NCBI RefSeq assembly: GCF_000657795.2
Contig: NZ_JHEP02000007.1
Location: 62,001-126,000, forward strand
Length of the DNA stretch: 64,000 bases
Source of the DNA: Bordetella pseudohinzii
GTDB taxonomy: Bacteria > Pseudomonadota > Gammaproteobacteria > Burkholderiales > Burkholderiaceae_B
Reading direction: 5' to 3'
Shown here: in pieces, positions 38,814 through 48,883 of the stretch
How the letters are laid out: the number at the start of each line of letters is the position of its first letter
Position numbering within the stretch: position 1 is the first letter of the stretch
Position numbers and translations under genes: made by a program
Notes under the pieces: generated by a model
What the model was told of the DNA's origin: nothing
Database searches by the model: none
What the model saw: the letters and a program-made list of their open reading frames with translations, nothing else

Positions 38814-39347
38814 TTACTTGACCAAACGTAACACGTCGCGGAAACGCGGATGTTCGCAGGTCTCCATCCACTCGAAAATCGCCATTTCGCTGGTGACGAT
38901 GTCCGCGCCGGCGGCGCGCGCGCGACGCAGCGCCGCATGGTGGTCGGACGGCTTGCGCGAGCCGGCGGCATCGGCCACCAGCACGGCATGCCAGCCCTGT
39001 TCGCGCAGGCCCAGCACGGTCTGCAGCACGCAGATATGCGCCTCGCAGCCCGTCACCAGCACCGTTTTGCGCGCCGGCGGCAGCCAGGCCTCAAACCCCG
39101 GCTCGCGCATGGCCGAGAAATGCATCTTCTGGAAAGTCGCCTGCACCTGCTCGCGCAAGGGCGCCACGGTGGCGCCCAGCATGCGGCTGTGGTGCTCGGT
39201 GGCCACCACGGGCACATCGAGCAGGCGCGCCGCGCGCGCCAGCTTATCGGCCGTGGCCAGCACCTGCTCGCCGCGATCTATCACCGGCATGAGGCGCTCC
39301 TGCATGTCGATCACAAGCACAATGGAATGGTCAGCGCGCAGCAGCAT
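38814..39347 (-). CDS. Isochorismatase-family cysteine hydrolase
   Basis: 177 residues. The family triad is visible: Asp14 in LVIDMQERLMPVI, Lys74 in FQKMHFSAM, and Cys106 in VTGCEAHICVLQT. Members hydrolyse N-carbamoyl compounds, nicotinamide or isochorismate. The compact size and C-terminal RFRDVLRLVK resemble the YcaC-like group of unknown substrate. The ribosome site GGAG precedes ATG 39347. ettA lies upstream on the same strand, separated by a strong hairpin. Confidence 0.85.
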   Translation of the reverse strand: MLLRADHSIVLVIDMQERLMPVIDRGEQVLATADKLARAARLLDVPVVATEHHSRMLGATVAPLREQVQATFQKMHFSAMREPGFEAWLPPARKTVLVTGCEAHICVLQTVLGLREQGWHAVLVADAAGSRKPSDHHAALRRARAAGADIVTSEMAIFEWMETCEHPRFRDVLRLVK

Positions 39348-39363
39348 GGCGGATCTCCGGAGG

Positions 39364-39387
39364 ACGGAAGGCCTCGCGGCCTTCCGT
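39364..39387. terminator. Strong hairpin between ettA and the hydrolase gene
   Basis: A 10-bp perfect stem ACGGAAGGCC/GGCCTTCCGT with loop TCGC starts 10 bases beyond the ettA stop (39398-39400) on the minus strand. It lacks a T-run, so it may act as a weak terminator or an mRNA-end stabiliser. Confidence 0.5.
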
Positions 39388-39397
39388 TCGGGCGGGT

Positions 39398-41071
<1,674 letters not shown>

Positions 41072-41155
41072 GGGCTCGAGTCAGAATAATGCGGATGAAC
41101 CCTGGATTGTAGGCCGTAACCGTCCTGCCCGGGGGCGAGACGCCCCCGGGCCCGT

Positions 41156-42652
41156 TCAAGCGCCTTTCCCCTTATCGCCGCCCGCCGCCGGTTCCCAGCT
41201 GAAGGGCGCGAAATCGCTGTCGGGGCTGCGCCAGCCGTCTTTTTTGAGCGCGTAGATCACAAAGGGGCAGATCACGAAAAACACCGCCAGCGCGACCAGG
41301 ATGCCGACATAGGCCACGGGGCTGCCGACGGCGATCTGGGCCGGCGGGATGAAGCTGAACAGGAAAGCCAGCAAGGCCGCCAGAAAACCCACGCCGCCCA
41401 GCAGCCACATGCCCGCCTTGCCGCCCGGAATGCGGTAGGGCCGCGGCCGCGCGGGCTGGCTGTAGCGCAGACGGATGGCCGCGGCGAACATCAACAAATA
41501 CATGATGAGATAGAGGATGACGGTGAGCTGGCTCATGATCTGATAGGCCGCCTGCACCGAAGGCAGCACCACGAACAGGATCGCCAGCAGGGAGACGATG
41601 CCGGCCTGGACCAGCAGGATGTGCGTGGCCATGCCGTGCGGATTCTGATGCTGCCACCAGCGCGGCAGATAGCCGGCCTTGGCCACCGACAGCAGGCCGG
41701 TGGACGGACCGGCCACCCAGGTCACCACGCCAGCCAGCACGCCGACGGCCAGCGCGATGGCAAGCAGCGGCCCCAGCCAGGCCAGGCCCGCCCAGCGCAG
41801 CATGTCGCCATAGGCCACCAACAGGCCTTGCGTCAGGCTGATGCCCTGCTGGGGCACGACGATGGCGATCGCCAGCGTACCCAGCACGAAGATCAGCACC
41901 GTGCCCAGCGCGGCCAGCATGATGGCGACCGGATAGTTGCGCGCGGGATTGTCGATCTCCTGCACATGGATGGCGTTCATTTCCATGCCCGCATAGAACA
42001 AGAAAATGCTGGCCGCCAGGACGATGTTGCCGAAGTGGCTGAAGTCGGGCACCAGCGTGTCCCATGCCATGGAGATCTGCGGCCTGCCCCCGGCAAAGAG
42101 GTAGGCGAAGCCCAGCACGATCAGGATGACGGCGGGGATGATGGTGCCGATGATGCCGCCCCACTTGGCCACGCGGGCAAAAGCGTCCACCCCCTTGAAG
42201 GCGATGAAGGTCGCCAGCCAGTAAACCGCCAGCACGACTATGAGCACGAACTCCTTGTTGGCCGATAGCGCCTCGTCCCAGCGCTGATCCGGCCCGACAA
42301 AGGCCAGCGACACCGCCGCGAACGTCAATGCCGTGGGAAACCACACGGTGACCTGTATCCAGAGCATGAACATGGCCAGGAAGGCCGCCTTCGGGCCGAA
42401 TGCCTCGCCGACCCAGCGAAACACGCCGCCCTTCTCGGGCCAGCCCGTCGCCAGCTCCGCGGCGACCAGCGAGACCGGCACCAGGAAAGCCAGGGCGGCA
42501 AACACGTAATAGAAGATCGCGCTCAGGCCGTATTCGGCCTCGGCCGGCAGACCGCGCAGACTGACCACGGCCACGATATTCATGATCGCCAGCGTGCCTA
42601 TCGTCAGTTTCTTTGCCGCGGGCCTTGGGGGATTCGATGCAGATGTCGACAT
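41156..42652 (-). CDS. APC-family amino acid antiporter, GadC-like
   Basis: 498 residues with about 12 helices of the amino acid-polyamine-organocation family. Its opening LTIGTLAIMNIVAVVSLRGLP and the stretch LATGWPEKGGVFRWVGEAFG are typical of the glutamate:GABA antiporter subgroup. The cytosolic C-terminus (from about 470) could serve as the acid-responsive plug known from GadC. ATG 42650-42652 follows a GAGGAAAACC site. It is divergent from hdeA, which fits an acid-resistance function, but there is no glutamate decarboxylase gene here, so the substrate is uncertain. Confidence 0.78.
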   Translation of the reverse strand: MSTSASNPPRPAAKKLTIGTLAIMNIVAVVSLRGLPAEAEYGLSAIFYYVFAALAFLVPVSLVAAELATGWPEKGGVFRWVGEAFGPKAAFLAMFMLWIQVTVWFPTALTFAAVSLAFVGPDQRWDEALSANKEFVLIVVLAVYWLATFIAFKGVDAFARVAKWGGIIGTIIPAVILIVLGFAYLFAGGRPQISMAWDTLVPDFSHFGNIVLAASIFLFYAGMEMNAIHVQEIDNPARNYPVAIMLAALGTVLIFVLGTLAIAIVVPQQGISLTQGLLVAYGDMLRWAGLAWLGPLLAIALAVGVLAGVVTWVAGPSTGLLSVAKAGYLPRWWQHQNPHGMATHILLVQAGIVSLLAILFVVLPSVQAAYQIMSQLTVILYLIMYLLMFAAAIRLRYSQPARPRPYRIPGGKAGMWLLGGVGFLAALLAFLFSFIPPAQIAVGSPVAYVGILVALAVFFVICPFVIYALKKDGWRSPDSDFAPFSWEPAAGGDKGKGA

Positions 42653-42999
42653 GGTTTTCCTCAGAGGAAGCCGAGTACGAAGAAGCCGCCCGGCGAGAGC
42701 GGCCTGGACGGACCTATCATCAACGCCGTGCCTAGCCTACACCCTGCCAGCGACCCAGGCGGCAGTGATCGCCAATCAGCAATTTCCGCCAAGCATGCGG
42801 GAAATCCCAACCGCCACGGCAACAGCGAGATGCCGCCCTGCCGCTTGTCCGGGAATACCGGGCCCGCGGCCGCGCCGGCCGGCGCAGCGCCGATGATGAT
42901 CCGGAGATGTGACACCACATTTCAGTAGCCCGCCGGCGACCGCTCCGCGCCTGCCGGCTGCCCTCTCTCCGGAGCTTGACCATCAAAAGGAAATCCGCA
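42653..42999. other. 347-bp divergent intergenic region between the GadC-like gene and hdeA
   Basis: No convincing ORF or consensus sigma70 promoter was found. It holds a near-perfect inverted repeat, ATTTCCGC then GCGGGAAAT about 8 bases on (42780-42804), that could be an operator for both genes. It also holds a GC-rich stretch near 42850-42890. The hdeA ribosome site AAAAGGAAA ends the region. Confidence 0.4.
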
Positions 43000-43320
43000 A
43001 TGAGAAAAGCCGTCATTGTCCTGGCCATGGCTTGCGCCGCCAGCACCAGCGCATATGCCAAGGAGGCGTCCATGCAAGCCCCCGCGGCAGGCGCCAAGAA
43101 GGCCCTGCCCTTGTGGCTGTGCAGCGATTATGTCGGGCTCGACGAATCCTACCGCCCGATCGCCCTGGGCTTTGCCGAAGCGCTTGGGCGCGGCGGCAAA
43201 CCCGAAAGCGAGGTGCTCGATGTCGAAGGCATCGCCAAACTCACGCCGACCTTGCTCACCTATTGCCAGGAGAATCCGAAGGTCGCCCTGCGGGACGCGC
43301 TGACCCAAGTCAAGCAATAA
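43000..43320 (+). CDS. hdeA: Periplasmic acid-stress chaperone HdeA
   Basis: 106 residues with a signal peptide (MRKAVIVLAMACAASTSAYA). The mature protein carries Cys41 in LWLCSDYVGLDESYRPIALGF and Cys89 in TPTLLTYCQEN, the single conserved disulfide of HdeA. The run DESYRPIALGFAEAL then VLDVEGIAKLTPTLL follows the E. coli HdeA pattern closely. HdeA unfolds at low pH and protects periplasmic proteins. It is divergent from a GadC-like antiporter, resembling part of an acid-fitness island. Confidence 0.88.
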   Translation: MRKAVIVLAMACAASTSAYAKEASMQAPAAGAKKALPLWLCSDYVGLDESYRPIALGFAEALGRGGKPESEVLDVEGIAKLTPTLLTYCQENPKVALRDALTQVKQ

Positions 43321-43368
43321 GCCGCCAGGCCGCGCCCTGCCCGGCGCCGGGCAGGGCGGCTTGCCGCG

Positions 43369-44271
43369 CTAGGACGCCGCGGCCGCGCGCGGCCGGCCCG
43401 GACGCAGCTGCGCCAGGCTGACCCCGGCCAGGGCCAGCAGGCCGCCGACGACGTGATAGGCATGCGGATGCTCGCCCAGTGTCAAGGCGGCGATGGCCAC
43501 CGTCGCCACCGGCATGAGGTTCAGGAAAATACTGGCGCGGTTGGGGCCCAGGTGGCGCACGCCCTGCATCCACAAAAAGGGCGCGAAAAGCGATGGAAAA
43601 ATCGCCGCGTAGAGCACCAGGGGCAGATTCTGCGCGTTCAGCGGCGAGGGCGCGGCCAGCCAGAAAAAGGGCAGTTGAAACAGGACCACGAAGGCCGCCT
43701 GCATGAACAGCGATTGCCAGACGCCAATGGGCAGCCGCCATCTGCGCAGCAGCACGCCATACAGGGCGTAGGACAGCGAGGCCAGCGCCATCAGGCCGTC
43801 GCCCAGGCTGCCGCCGATGGCCAGCAGGCGGGACGGATCGCCCTCGCCCATCAGGATCCCCAGCCCGAAAAGCGCCACCAGCGCCCCCAGCACGGCCATG
43901 ATCGTTGGCCGCTCGCGCAGCAGCAGCGAACCGACGGCGATGGTCATCAGCGGCACGGTGGAGGTGATGATGCCCATATTGGTGGCCGTGGTCGTGGCCG
44001 CCGCGACATAGGACAGCCCCTGGAAAACCGCCATGCCCAGGGCGCCCAGCGCCGCCAGGCGCCACAATAGGGGCCGGATCTGCCCCCATTGCCGCAGCAC
44101 GCCCGGCAAGGCAAAGGGCGCCAGTAACGCCAGCGCAATCAACCAGCGGTAAAAACCGATGGCCGCGGGCGAAATCACGCTGGCGGCCATCTTGGTCACC
44201 ACCATATTGACGGACCAGATAAGCGCGGCCAGCGCGGGAAAGGCCATGTAGCGGGCAGAGGCGGGGGGCAT
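43369..44271 (-). CDS. EamA/DMT-family permease
   Basis: 300 residues with ten hydrophobic helices in two EamA repeats, the second beginning about residue 150 (LGDGLMALASLSYALYGVLL). The start MPPASARYMAFPALAALIWS is chosen because the upstream frame is Arg-rich and not membrane-like. DMT permeases export amino acids, metabolites or drugs; the substrate is unknown. It is convergent with hdeA and divergent from the acidic protein gene. Confidence 0.85.
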   Translation of the reverse strand: MPPASARYMAFPALAALIWSVNMVVTKMAASVISPAAIGFYRWLIALALLAPFALPGVLRQWGQIRPLLWRLAALGALGMAVFQGLSYVAAATTTATNMGIITSTVPLMTIAVGSLLLRERPTIMAVLGALVALFGLGILMGEGDPSRLLAIGGSLGDGLMALASLSYALYGVLLRRWRLPIGVWQSLFMQAAFVVLFQLPFFWLAAPSPLNAQNLPLVLYAAIFPSLFAPFLWMQGVRHLGPNRASIFLNLMPVATVAIAALTLGEHPHAYHVVGGLLALAGVSLAQLRPGRPRAAAAS

Positions 44272-44398
44272 AGCGACTTCGGATTGGGGGAAACCCCAGG
44301 ATATTAGCGCGTGCCTCCCCCGGCGCCGCTTCCGCCCCTGCCGCCGTCGCGGGAAAGCGCGACAATAGGGTTTTCGCAATCCGACTTCCAGGTTTCCT

Positions 44399-44926
44399 AT
44401 GTCCGCTTCCGCCAAACCGCCCGCCGCGCTCGCCCGTTTCAGCGAACCCGAACTCGAGATGCTGGCCAAGACGGCCGACGCCCTGAGCGCTTATCTGGGC
44501 CAGCCGGTGCTGGCCGAAGTCGCCGAAGGCGAAGAAGGCACGGAGTGGGTGGCTTTCGGCGTGGCGCTGGACGAGAGCGACGCGGATGAGGACGAGCGGC
44601 CCCATATGCAGATGGGCGGCGCGGGCGCCCGCATCCTGGGCGGCCGCGGCGGCCTGCCCGATACCGCCACCCAGGCCTATGACTGCCTCTATCTCTGGGC
44701 CATCCAGATCTCGCTGGCCGAGGGCGAACGCTTCATCAAGATCGACCAGGAAGGCGAGGAATGCGCCTGGTCGGACGTGCTGTCAGACGTCCTGCCCTTC
44801 GATCTCAATGAAAACGCCGAAGACGTGCTGGACGACGACGAGGATGAAGACGAAGACGAGGACGAGGACGACGGCGGCGGCCACGAGGATCATCACGACC
44901 ACGGGCATCGCGGCCACCGACACTGA
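44399..44926 (+). CDS. Acidic protein with Asp/Glu-rich and His-rich C-terminal tail
   Basis: 175 residues with no recognised family. The body (residues 1-135) is a compact mixed domain. Residues about 142-158 are almost only Asp and Glu. The last 15 residues contain a His cluster (HEDHHDHGHRGHRH), a potential metal-binding site. It has no signal peptide or membrane helix. A perfect 16-bp palindrome (44927-44942) follows the stop, between it and the convergent ABC operon. Metal storage or metallochaperone activity is possible but unproven. Confidence 0.65.
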   Translation: MSASAKPPAALARFSEPELEMLAKTADALSAYLGQPVLAEVAEGEEGTEWVAFGVALDESDADEDERPHMQMGGAGARILGGRGGLPDTATQAYDCLYLWAIQISLAEGERFIKIDQEGEECAWSDVLSDVLPFDLNENAEDVLDDDEDEDEDEDEDDGGGHEDHHDHGHRGHRH

Positions 44927-44944
44927 CAGGCCCCGGGGCCTGCC

Positions 44945-45940
44945 TCAGTCCAGCCTGCCCTCCTGCACGGCGTGGCAGGCCACCGACACCCCATCGCCGG
45001 CCGGCAAGGCCAGCGGCGCTTCGCGCTTGCAGCGCGCATTGGCTTGCGGACAACGCGGATGGAAGGCGCAACCCGAGGGCGGATTCAGCGGGTTGGGCAC
45101 CTCGCCGGCGACGGCCGTGCGCGGCTTGCCCGTGCCATTGAGGTCGGGGATGGCCTCCAGCAGCATGCGGGTGTAGGGATGCCGGGGCCGCTGGAACAGC
45201 GCATCGCGCCCCGCCACCTCGACGATACGGCCCAGGTACATGACGCCGACCCGGTCGGCCACGTGATGGACCACGGCCAGGTTGTGCGAAATGAAGAGAT
45301 ACGTCAGGCCCAGCTCCCGCTGCAGGTCCTTCATCAGATTGAGCACCTGGGCCTGGACCGACACGTCCAGGGCCGAGGTGGGCTCGTCGCACACCAGGAA
45401 TTCCGGCCGCACCGCCAGGGCCCGCGCGATGGAGATACGCTGGCGTTGCCCGCCCGAGAACTGATGCGGATAGCGGTTCTGGTCGGCGGGATCCAGGCCG
45501 ACCTGGGCCAGCAGCTCGGCCACGCGCTGTCCGCGTTCGGCCGGCGTCATGCGGGTGTGGGTGAGCATGGGCTCGGCGATGATGCGCCCCACGCGCCAGC
45601 GCGGGTTCAAGCTGGCATAGGGGTCCTGGAAGATCATCTGCAGCCGGCTGCGCAGCGCCCGGCCCGCCCTGCCCTCCATCCGCGACAGCGGCTGGCCGTC
45701 GAAGGTGATGCTGCCGCGGGTCAGGCCGTACAGGCCCACCAGCATGCGCGCCACGGTGGACTTGCCGCAGCCCGACTCGCCCACCAGCGCCAGCGTCTCG
45801 CCCCGCGCGATCTCGAAGGACACGCCATCGACAGCCCGCAGCATGACACGGGGCTTGCGCGCCAGCGCGCGCTCCAGCCAGGGCGGCGAGACGTCGAACC
45901 AGCGCGCCGCGTCATTGACTTTCACGAGTGCGCCGCTCAT
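44945..45940 (-). CDS. Peptide-type ABC transporter ATPase, DppF-like
   Basis: 331 residues. ABC motifs are GESGCGKST (Walker A), LSGGQ-type FSGGQRQRISIARAL, and VCDEPTSALD. The C-terminal oligopeptide-type cluster CAFHPRCPQANARCKRE has the extra Cys residues of Opp/Dpp ATPases that bind an iron-sulfur cluster in some members. ATG 45938-45940 overlaps the DppD-like stop (ATGA). It is the last gene of the five-gene transporter. Confidence 0.9.
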   Translation of the reverse strand: MSGALVKVNDAARWFDVSPPWLERALARKPRVMLRAVDGVSFEIARGETLALVGESGCGKSTVARMLVGLYGLTRGSITFDGQPLSRMEGRAGRALRSRLQMIFQDPYASLNPRWRVGRIIAEPMLTHTRMTPAERGQRVAELLAQVGLDPADQNRYPHQFSGGQRQRISIARALAVRPEFLVCDEPTSALDVSVQAQVLNLMKDLQRELGLTYLFISHNLAVVHHVADRVGVMYLGRIVEVAGRDALFQRPRHPYTRMLLEAIPDLNGTGKPRTAVAGEVPNPLNPPSGCAFHPRCPQANARCKREAPLALPAGDGVSVACHAVQEGRLD

Positions 45941-46911
45941 GCCGCCACCTCCTGCTCCAGCAGCCAACAGGCCGCGCGGGACGCGCCGGCCGGCATCAAT
46001 TCGGGGCGCTCCTGGCCGCAGCGCGCCATGCGCCGCCCGCAGCGCGGATTGAACGCGCAACCCGGAGGAATGGCGTTCAGGCGCGGCATGCTGCCGTCGA
46101 TCTGGACCAGGCGCTCGGCGCCGCCGTCCAGCGTGGGGATGGAGCCCATCAGCCCCGTGGTGTAGGGATGGCGGGGACGATGGATGACATCGGCCACCGG
46201 GCCGATCTCGGCCAACCGCCCGGCATACATGACGGCCACGCGGTCGGCGGTCTCGGCGATCACGCCCATATCGTGGGTGATCAGCATGACGGCCGCGCCC
46301 TGTTCGCGGCAGAGTTTTTTCAGCAGCTCGATGATCTGGGCCTGGATGGAGACATCCAGCGCGGTCGTCGGCTCATCGGCCACCACCAGCTTGGGCTCGG
46401 CCGCCAGGGCCAGCGCGATCACCACGCGCTGGCGCATGCCGCCCGAGAACTGATGCGGATAGTGGTCGATGCGCTCGCGGGCGGCCGGGATGCCGGTGGA
46501 GGCCAGCAATTCGATGGCGCGCTCGCGCGCCTGCCTGGCCGAAAGCGGCAGGTGGGTGAGGATGGTCTCGACCAGCTGGCGGCCCACGGTATAGAGCGGG
46601 TTGAGGGAAGTCAGCGGGTCCTGGAAGACCGCGCCGATTTCGCGGCCCCGCACACGCCGCATCTGCTCTTCGGGCAGCGTGTCGATGCGCCGGCCCTGCA
46701 GCAGGATCTCGCCGCCGCTGATACGGCCGGGCGGTTCAAGCAGACCGATGATGGCCGCGCCGGTCAGGGACTTGCCCGCGCCGGACTCGCCGACCACGCC
46801 GAGCACTTCGCCCGGCGCGATGGAGAAGGACACATCGTCCAGGGCCTTGAGGACGCCCCGGCGGGTGGGGAATTCCACCGAGAGATGATTCACTTGCAGC
46901 AATGCGCTCAT
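45937..46911 (-). CDS. Peptide-type ABC transporter ATPase, DppD-like
   Basis: 324 residues with [11 protein letters not shown] (Walker A, with Lys-Ser-Leu in place of Lys-Ser-Thr), [15 protein letters not shown] and [10 protein letters not shown]. The C-terminal [14 protein letters not shown] cluster is again Opp/Dpp-like. It pairs with the next ATPase to energise the two permeases. It starts 7 bases after the DppC-like stop. Confidence 0.9.
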   Translation of the reverse strand: MSALLQVNHLSVEFPTRRGVLKALDDVSFSIAPGEVLGVVGESGAGKSLTGAAIIGLLEPPGRISGGEILLQGRRIDTLPEEQMRRVRGREIGAVFQDPLTSLNPLYTVGRQLVETILTHLPLSARQARERAIELLASTGIPAARERIDHYPHQFSGGMRQRVVIALALAAEPKLVVADEPTTALDVSIQAQIIELLKKLCREQGAAVMLITHDMGVIAETADRVAVMYAGRLAEIGPVADVIHRPRHPYTTGLMGSIPTLDGGAERLVQIDGSMPRLNAIPPGCAFNPRCGRRMARCGQERPELMPAGASRAACWLLEQEVAA

Positions 46912-46918
46912 GGTTGCC

Positions 46919-47833
46919 TCAATTCAGCCGCGGGTTGAGCGCGTCGCGCAGCCAGTCGCCCACCAGGTTGACCGACAGCACCAGCAACACCAGCGCGGCG
47001 CCGGGGAAGATGGTGATCCACCATTCGCCGGAAAACAGGAAATCGTTGCCGATACGGATCAGGGTGCCCAGCGAGGGCGCCGTGGGCGGCACGCCCACGC
47101 CCAGGAAGGACAGCGTGGCTTCGGTGATGATGGCCGTGGCCAGATGCACCGTCGCCAGCACCAGCACGGGGCCGGTGACGTTGGGCAGCACATGGCGGAA
47201 CATGATGACCGGCGAGGCCACGCCGATCACGCGGGCCGCCTGCACATACTCGCGGTTTTTCTCGACCAGGGTGGAGCCGCGCACGGTGCGCGCATATTGC
47301 GGCCAGCCGGCCAGCGCGATGGCGCCCACCAGCACCGGGAAGGCGATGACCTCGTGCATCTCGCGCGGCACCACCGCGCGGGCCACGCCATCGATCAACA
47401 GGGCGATCAGGATGGCGGGGAAGGACAGCTGCACATCGGCCACGCGCATGATGAGCGCGTCGATCCGGCCGCCGGCATAGCCGGAGACCAGCCCGAGCAC
47501 CACGCCGATCAGCATGGACAGGGCGACCGAGGCCAGGCCGATCAGCAGCGACACCCGCGTGCCGTAGAGGATGGCCGAATACAGGTCGCGCCCCTGGCTG
47601 TCGGTGCCCAGCAGATACTTGGCCAGCCCGTTGCTCTCCCATGCGGGCGGCAGCAGGGCGTCGAGCAGCTCCACCGAGGTCAGGTCGAAAGGATTATGCG
47701 GCGCCACCCAGCCGGCCCCGAAGGCGCCCACCAGCATGAGCGCCAGCAGGATGCTGGCGACGATGGCCACCGGCGTATGGCGCCAGGACCAGCACAGGTC
47801 GCTGTCCCACCAACGTTTGAGCATGGCTGTCAT
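46919..47833 (-). CDS. Peptide-type ABC transporter permease, DppC-like
   Basis: 304 residues with six helices. The first 15 residues are cytosolic. The OppC N-terminal element PHNPFDLTSVELLDALLPP is followed by the membrane domain with the EAA-type loop (REYVQAARVIGVASPVIMFRH). The start overlaps the DppB-like stop by ATGA, so the two permeases are translated together. Confidence 0.9.
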   Translation of the reverse strand: MTAMLKRWWDSDLCWSWRHTPVAIVASILLALMLVGAFGAGWVAPHNPFDLTSVELLDALLPPAWESNGLAKYLLGTDSQGRDLYSAILYGTRVSLLIGLASVALSMLIGVVLGLVSGYAGGRIDALIMRVADVQLSFPAILIALLIDGVARAVVPREMHEVIAFPVLVGAIALAGWPQYARTVRGSTLVEKNREYVQAARVIGVASPVIMFRHVLPNVTGPVLVLATVHLATAIITEATLSFLGVGVPPTAPSLGTLIRIGNDFLFSGEWWITIFPGAALVLLVLSVNLVGDWLRDALNPRLN

Positions 47834-48822
47834 CAGTGGCCTCCTCCTTGGCGCGACTGTCCGGTGCGCAGGCGCGGATCCACCACGAAATACAACAGAT
47901 CGACCGCCAGGTTGATGATCACGAAGATCAGGGCGATCAGGCAGAGATAGGCCGCCATCACGGGGATATCGGCGAACTGCACGGCCTGGATGAAGAGCAG
48001 CCCCATGCCCGGCCACTGGAACACCGTCTCGGTGACGATGGCGAAGGCGATGATGCCGCCCAGCTGCAGGCCGGTGATGGTGATGACCGGCACCATGGTG
48101 TTCTTCAGCGCATGGCCGAAGTGAATCGCGCGGCGCTTCAGGCCCCGGGCGCGCGCGAACTTGATGTAGTCGGCGCGCAGCACTTCCAGCATCTCGGAGC
48201 GCACCAGGCGCAGCACCAGGGTCATCTGGAACAGCGACAGCGTGATCGAGGGCAGGATGAGATGCTTCCAGCCGGTGGCCGTCAAGAGCCCGGTGCTCCA
48301 CCAGCCCAGGCTGACCGTGTCGCCGCGGCCATAGCTGGGCAGCCAGCCCAGGTGCACGGAGAACACCAGGATGAGCAGGATGCCGATGAGAAAGGTGGGC
48401 AGGGACACGCCGAGGAGGGATCCGGCCAGCACCATCTGCGCCAGGAAACCCTTGCGGCGCAAGGCGGTGTAGACACCCAGGGGCAGGCCGACCACCAGGG
48501 CCAGACAGGCGGCGATCAGGGAGAGCTCAAGCGTGGCGGGCAGGCGGCTTTTGATCAGGCTGGAGACCGGCTCGCTCTGGCGCAGCGAAATGCCGAAATC
48601 GCCCTGGACCGCATTGCCGATGAAGCGGGCGAACTGCACGGGCGCGGGATCGTCCAGGCCCAGCTTGTGCCGCAGCTCGGTGCGCTCGGCATCTGTGGCA
48701 TCCTGGCCCAGCATGATGGTGACGGGATCGCCCACGTACTGGAACAGCACGAAAGCCAGCAAGGCAACGGCGACCATCACCGCGGCGGCCTGCAATAGCC
48801 GTCGAAGAATGAATGCAAACAT
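47833..48822 (-). CDS. Peptide-type ABC transporter permease, DppB-like
   Basis: 329 residues with about six helices. The N-terminal helix FILRRLLQAAAVMVAVALLA and the EAA loop (DYIKFARARGLKRRAIHFGH) are standard for DppB/OppB. It forms a heterodimer with the DppC-like permease. A long GC hairpin separates it from the binding-protein gene upstream. Confidence 0.9.
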   Translation of the reverse strand: MFAFILRRLLQAAAVMVAVALLAFVLFQYVGDPVTIMLGQDATDAERTELRHKLGLDDPAPVQFARFIGNAVQGDFGISLRQSEPVSSLIKSRLPATLELSLIAACLALVVGLPLGVYTALRRKGFLAQMVLAGSLLGVSLPTFLIGILLILVFSVHLGWLPSYGRGDTVSLGWWSTGLLTATGWKHLILPSITLSLFQMTLVLRLVRSEMLEVLRADYIKFARARGLKRRAIHFGHALKNTMVPVITITGLQLGGIIAFAIVTETVFQWPGMGLLFIQAVQFADIPVMAAYLCLIALIFVIINLAVDLLYFVVDPRLRTGQSRQGGGH

Positions 48823-48838
48823 AAAGGCTCACTGCAAG

Positions 48839-48868
48839 GCGCGGCGGCCCGTGGGCCGGCCGCCGCGC
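48839..48868. other. Intercistronic hairpin between the binding-protein and permease genes
   Basis: An 11-bp perfect stem GCGCGGCGGCC/GGCCGCCGCGC closing an 8-base loop, with no T-run. Similar structures often protect the binding-protein mRNA and lower expression of the downstream permeases. That would give the usual excess of binding protein. Confidence 0.5.
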
Positions 48869-48883
48869 GTGAAACAGGACAGG

